Position numbers and translations under genes: made by a program. From CAZDQL01 sp964507325 (GTDB lineage: Bacteria; Planctomycetota; UBA1135; GCA-002686595), in assembly GCA_964507325.1 (NCBI GenBank), contig CAZDQL010000175.1, positions 1 through 5,947 of the forward strand: a stretch of DNA of 5,947 nucleotides, given 5' to 3'. Shown here one piece after another: positions 4,832-5,947 of the stretch (positions are counted from its first letter, which is position 1; every line of letters starts with the position of its first letter). Under the pieces are notes generated by a model that saw nothing but the letters and a program-made list of their open reading frames with translations, made no database searches and had not been told where the DNA came from.

Positions 4832-5947
4832 ATGCTCCCGGCGAGCCGCGCGACGACGGTCCTTCTCGGTGTGATCGCCACCGTTCTCCTGGGTTGGACC
4901 CTGAGCGAGGGAGCGGCGATCCTGAAGCCGCTCGTGATCGCCTTTCTCCTGGCGAGCATGCTGCAACCGATCGTCATCGGGCTGGCGCGGCGGGGGATCC
5001 CCCCCGCCCTGACCATCGTGCTGATGGTCTGGCTGCTCTTCCTGGGGTTGGTGCAGGTCGGGCTGCTCTTCGAGGCCAACGTGCGCGCCTTCCTCAGCGG
5101 CACCACGGAGGCCGTGGAGGTCTTCGAGCCAGCGGAGTCCCAGGGCGATGCGCCGCCGATCGTCGAGGACGCCGAGATTCCCGAGTCTCCGGTCGCGGCT
5201 GAAGGAGACGGAGGCGACGAAGGCGACGAAGGAGACGCAAGCCCGGAAGGGGACGAGGGTGTCGAGGAGGAGCTGGGGGACGGGGAGGATGCGACCGCTC
5301 GGGGGGACCGCGACCAGCGCCTGGACGTCCTCTCCGAGGATCAAGACGAGCTGATGGACCGCGCTGGCGGCTGGGAGGGGATCGTCGGGAACATCGCCGC
5401 CAAGATGAAGGAGTCGGACTTGCCTCCAGGCTTGGTCGAGTACGCCACCCAGGCGCTCGAGGGGGTCCAGATCGACCGCATCGCCGGCGACTTGGCGATC
5501 GGCGGTCTGGACTTCATCACCAACCTGGTGCTGGTCCTGATCTACATGGTCTTCATCTTCGCGGAGCAGGCGATCTTCCGGCGCAAGATCCTCTCCATCG
5601 CCGGCGACCGCCGGGACGAGGCGGCGGAGGTGCTCGACCGCATCGGGCGGGGGATCCAGCGCTACCTGGGGGTGAAGACGGTCGTCTCCTTCCTGACCGG
5701 AGCCCTCTGCTACCTGGTGCTGGAGTGGCTGCAGATCCCCTACGCGCTGCTCTTCGGGCTGCTGACCTTCCTGCTCAACTACATCCCCACCTTCGGCAGC
5801 ATCATCGCGGGGATCTTCCCCACCATCACCGCCCTGGCCCAGGACGCCAACTGGGGCAAGGCGCTGGTCGTGGTCGCCACCTACCTGTCGGTGAACCTGA
5901 TCCTGGGCTCCTTCATCGAGCCGCGCATCCTGGGCCGCGAGCTCAAC
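4832..5947 (+). CDS. AI-2E family (UPF0118/PerM-type) membrane transporter, 3' end cut by the window edge
   Basis: 372 codons are visible without a stop. Hydrophobic segments lie at about residues 9-25, 27-49, 58-80, 226-247, 279-298, 302-337 (probably two) and 341-363; the last family helix lies beyond the window. Family signatures are YLGVKTVVSFLTG (278-290), LNYIPTFGSIIAGIFP (315-330) and FIEPRILGRELN (361-372). The family includes TqsA, linked to autoinducer-2 export, and proteins reported as Na+/H+ antiporters, so the substrate cannot be inferred. Basic residues at 53-54 and 250-261 suggest those loops are cytoplasmic, putting the large loop at 81-225 outside. That loop carries an acidic insert (102-177; 30 Asp/Glu, 4 Arg, no Lys) that I do not recall as typical of the family. 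After it come amphipathic segments typical of the pre-TM4 region. The ATG at 4832 is preferred; an in-frame GTG at 4799 adds nothing recognisable. Confidence 0.93.
   Translation, partial: MLPASRATTVLLGVIATVLLGWTLSEGAAILKPLVIAFLLASMLQPIVIGLARRGIPPALTIVLMVWLLFLGLVQVGLLFEANVRAFLSGTTEAVEVFEPAESQGDAPPIVEDAEIPESPVAAEGDGGDEGDEGDASPEGDEGVEEELGDGEDATARGDRDQRLDVLSEDQDELMDRAGGWEGIVGNIAAKMKESDLPPGLVEYATQALEGVQIDRIAGDLAIGGLDFITNLVLVLIYMVFIFAEQAIFRRKILSIAGDRRDEAAEVLDRIGRGIQRYLGVKTVVSFLTGALCYLVLEWLQIPYALLFGLLTFLLNYIPTFGSIIAGIFPTITALAQDANWGKALVVVATYLSVNLILGSFIEPRILGRELN
5204..5239 (+). repeat. Four tandem 9-bp units encoding a GD(G/E/A) triplet repeat inside the permease gene
   Basis: The units are GGAGACGGA, GGCGACGAA, GGCGACGAA and GGAGACGCA. 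They are in frame and encode GDG, GDE, GDE and GDA, at residues 125-136 of the AI-2E protein. The two central copies are identical. Because the unit is a multiple of three, changes in copy number would lengthen or shorten the acidic loop without breaking the frame. It forms the core of the wider acidic low-complexity insert. Confidence 0.8.

Noticed and set aside
4007..5344. 445-codon minus-strand open frame across the DinB-like gene and the permease
   Set aside because: It lies antisense to the AI-2E gene and in another frame of the DinB-like gene, and shows Pro/Arg/Gly-rich composition without motifs.
1..5947. Mobile element, CRISPR array, tRNA or rRNA
   Set aside because: I found no transposase or integrase, terminal inverted repeats, regularly spaced repeats, tRNA cloverleaf or rRNA-like stretch on either strand.

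Overview
This is a high-GC bacterial window with five well-supported protein-coding genes, one possible gene tail at the left edge, and no rRNA, tRNA, CRISPR array or insertion sequence that I can see. The mix is a B12-binding radical SAM enzyme, a lipoprotein-like sulfatase-fold protein with TPR repeats, a stand-alone RRM protein, a DinB/DfsB-type protein and an AI-2E family permease. It would fit an environmental high-GC lineage such as Myxococcota, Planctomycetota, Acidobacteriota or a related candidate phylum. No gene here fixes the phylum.

Layout. At 2-85 (+) an open frame ends that could be the last 27 codons of a gene entering from the left. The minus strand then carries a likely two-gene operon: the radical SAM gene (3663 to 1813) followed 7 nt later by the sulfatase-fold/TPR gene (1805 to 96). 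A 311-bp divergent intergenic region (3664-3974) separates this operon from a short plus-strand RRM gene (3975-4229). The RRM gene converges on, and overlaps by 26 bp, a minus-strand DinB-like gene (4737 to 4204). A compact 94-bp divergent region separates that gene from a plus-strand AI-2E permease gene (from 4832), which runs off the right edge.

How the genes may work together. Only the radical SAM and sulfatase-fold genes look functionally coupled, by their spacing. The radical SAM enzyme would work on an unknown substrate in the cytoplasm. The sulfatase-fold protein appears to be exported and lipid-anchored, and has Thr where a true sulfatase has the formylglycine Cys/Ser. It is therefore more likely a phosphoryl-type hydrolase or transferase, or an unstudied activity, than a classical sulfatase. 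The RRM, DinB-like and AI-2E genes look like independent single-gene units.

Most unusual points: a CX4CX2C cluster motif instead of CX3CX2C in the radical SAM protein; the Thr at the nucleophile position of its partner; a strongly acidic insert with a 9-bp tandem repeat in the AI-2E permease; a possible leaderless promoter directly before that permease; and the lack of a well-placed Shine-Dalgarno sequence at all five starts. I do not see a clear multi-gene novel system, but the radical SAM/sulfatase-fold pair is the best candidate for undescribed biochemistry.
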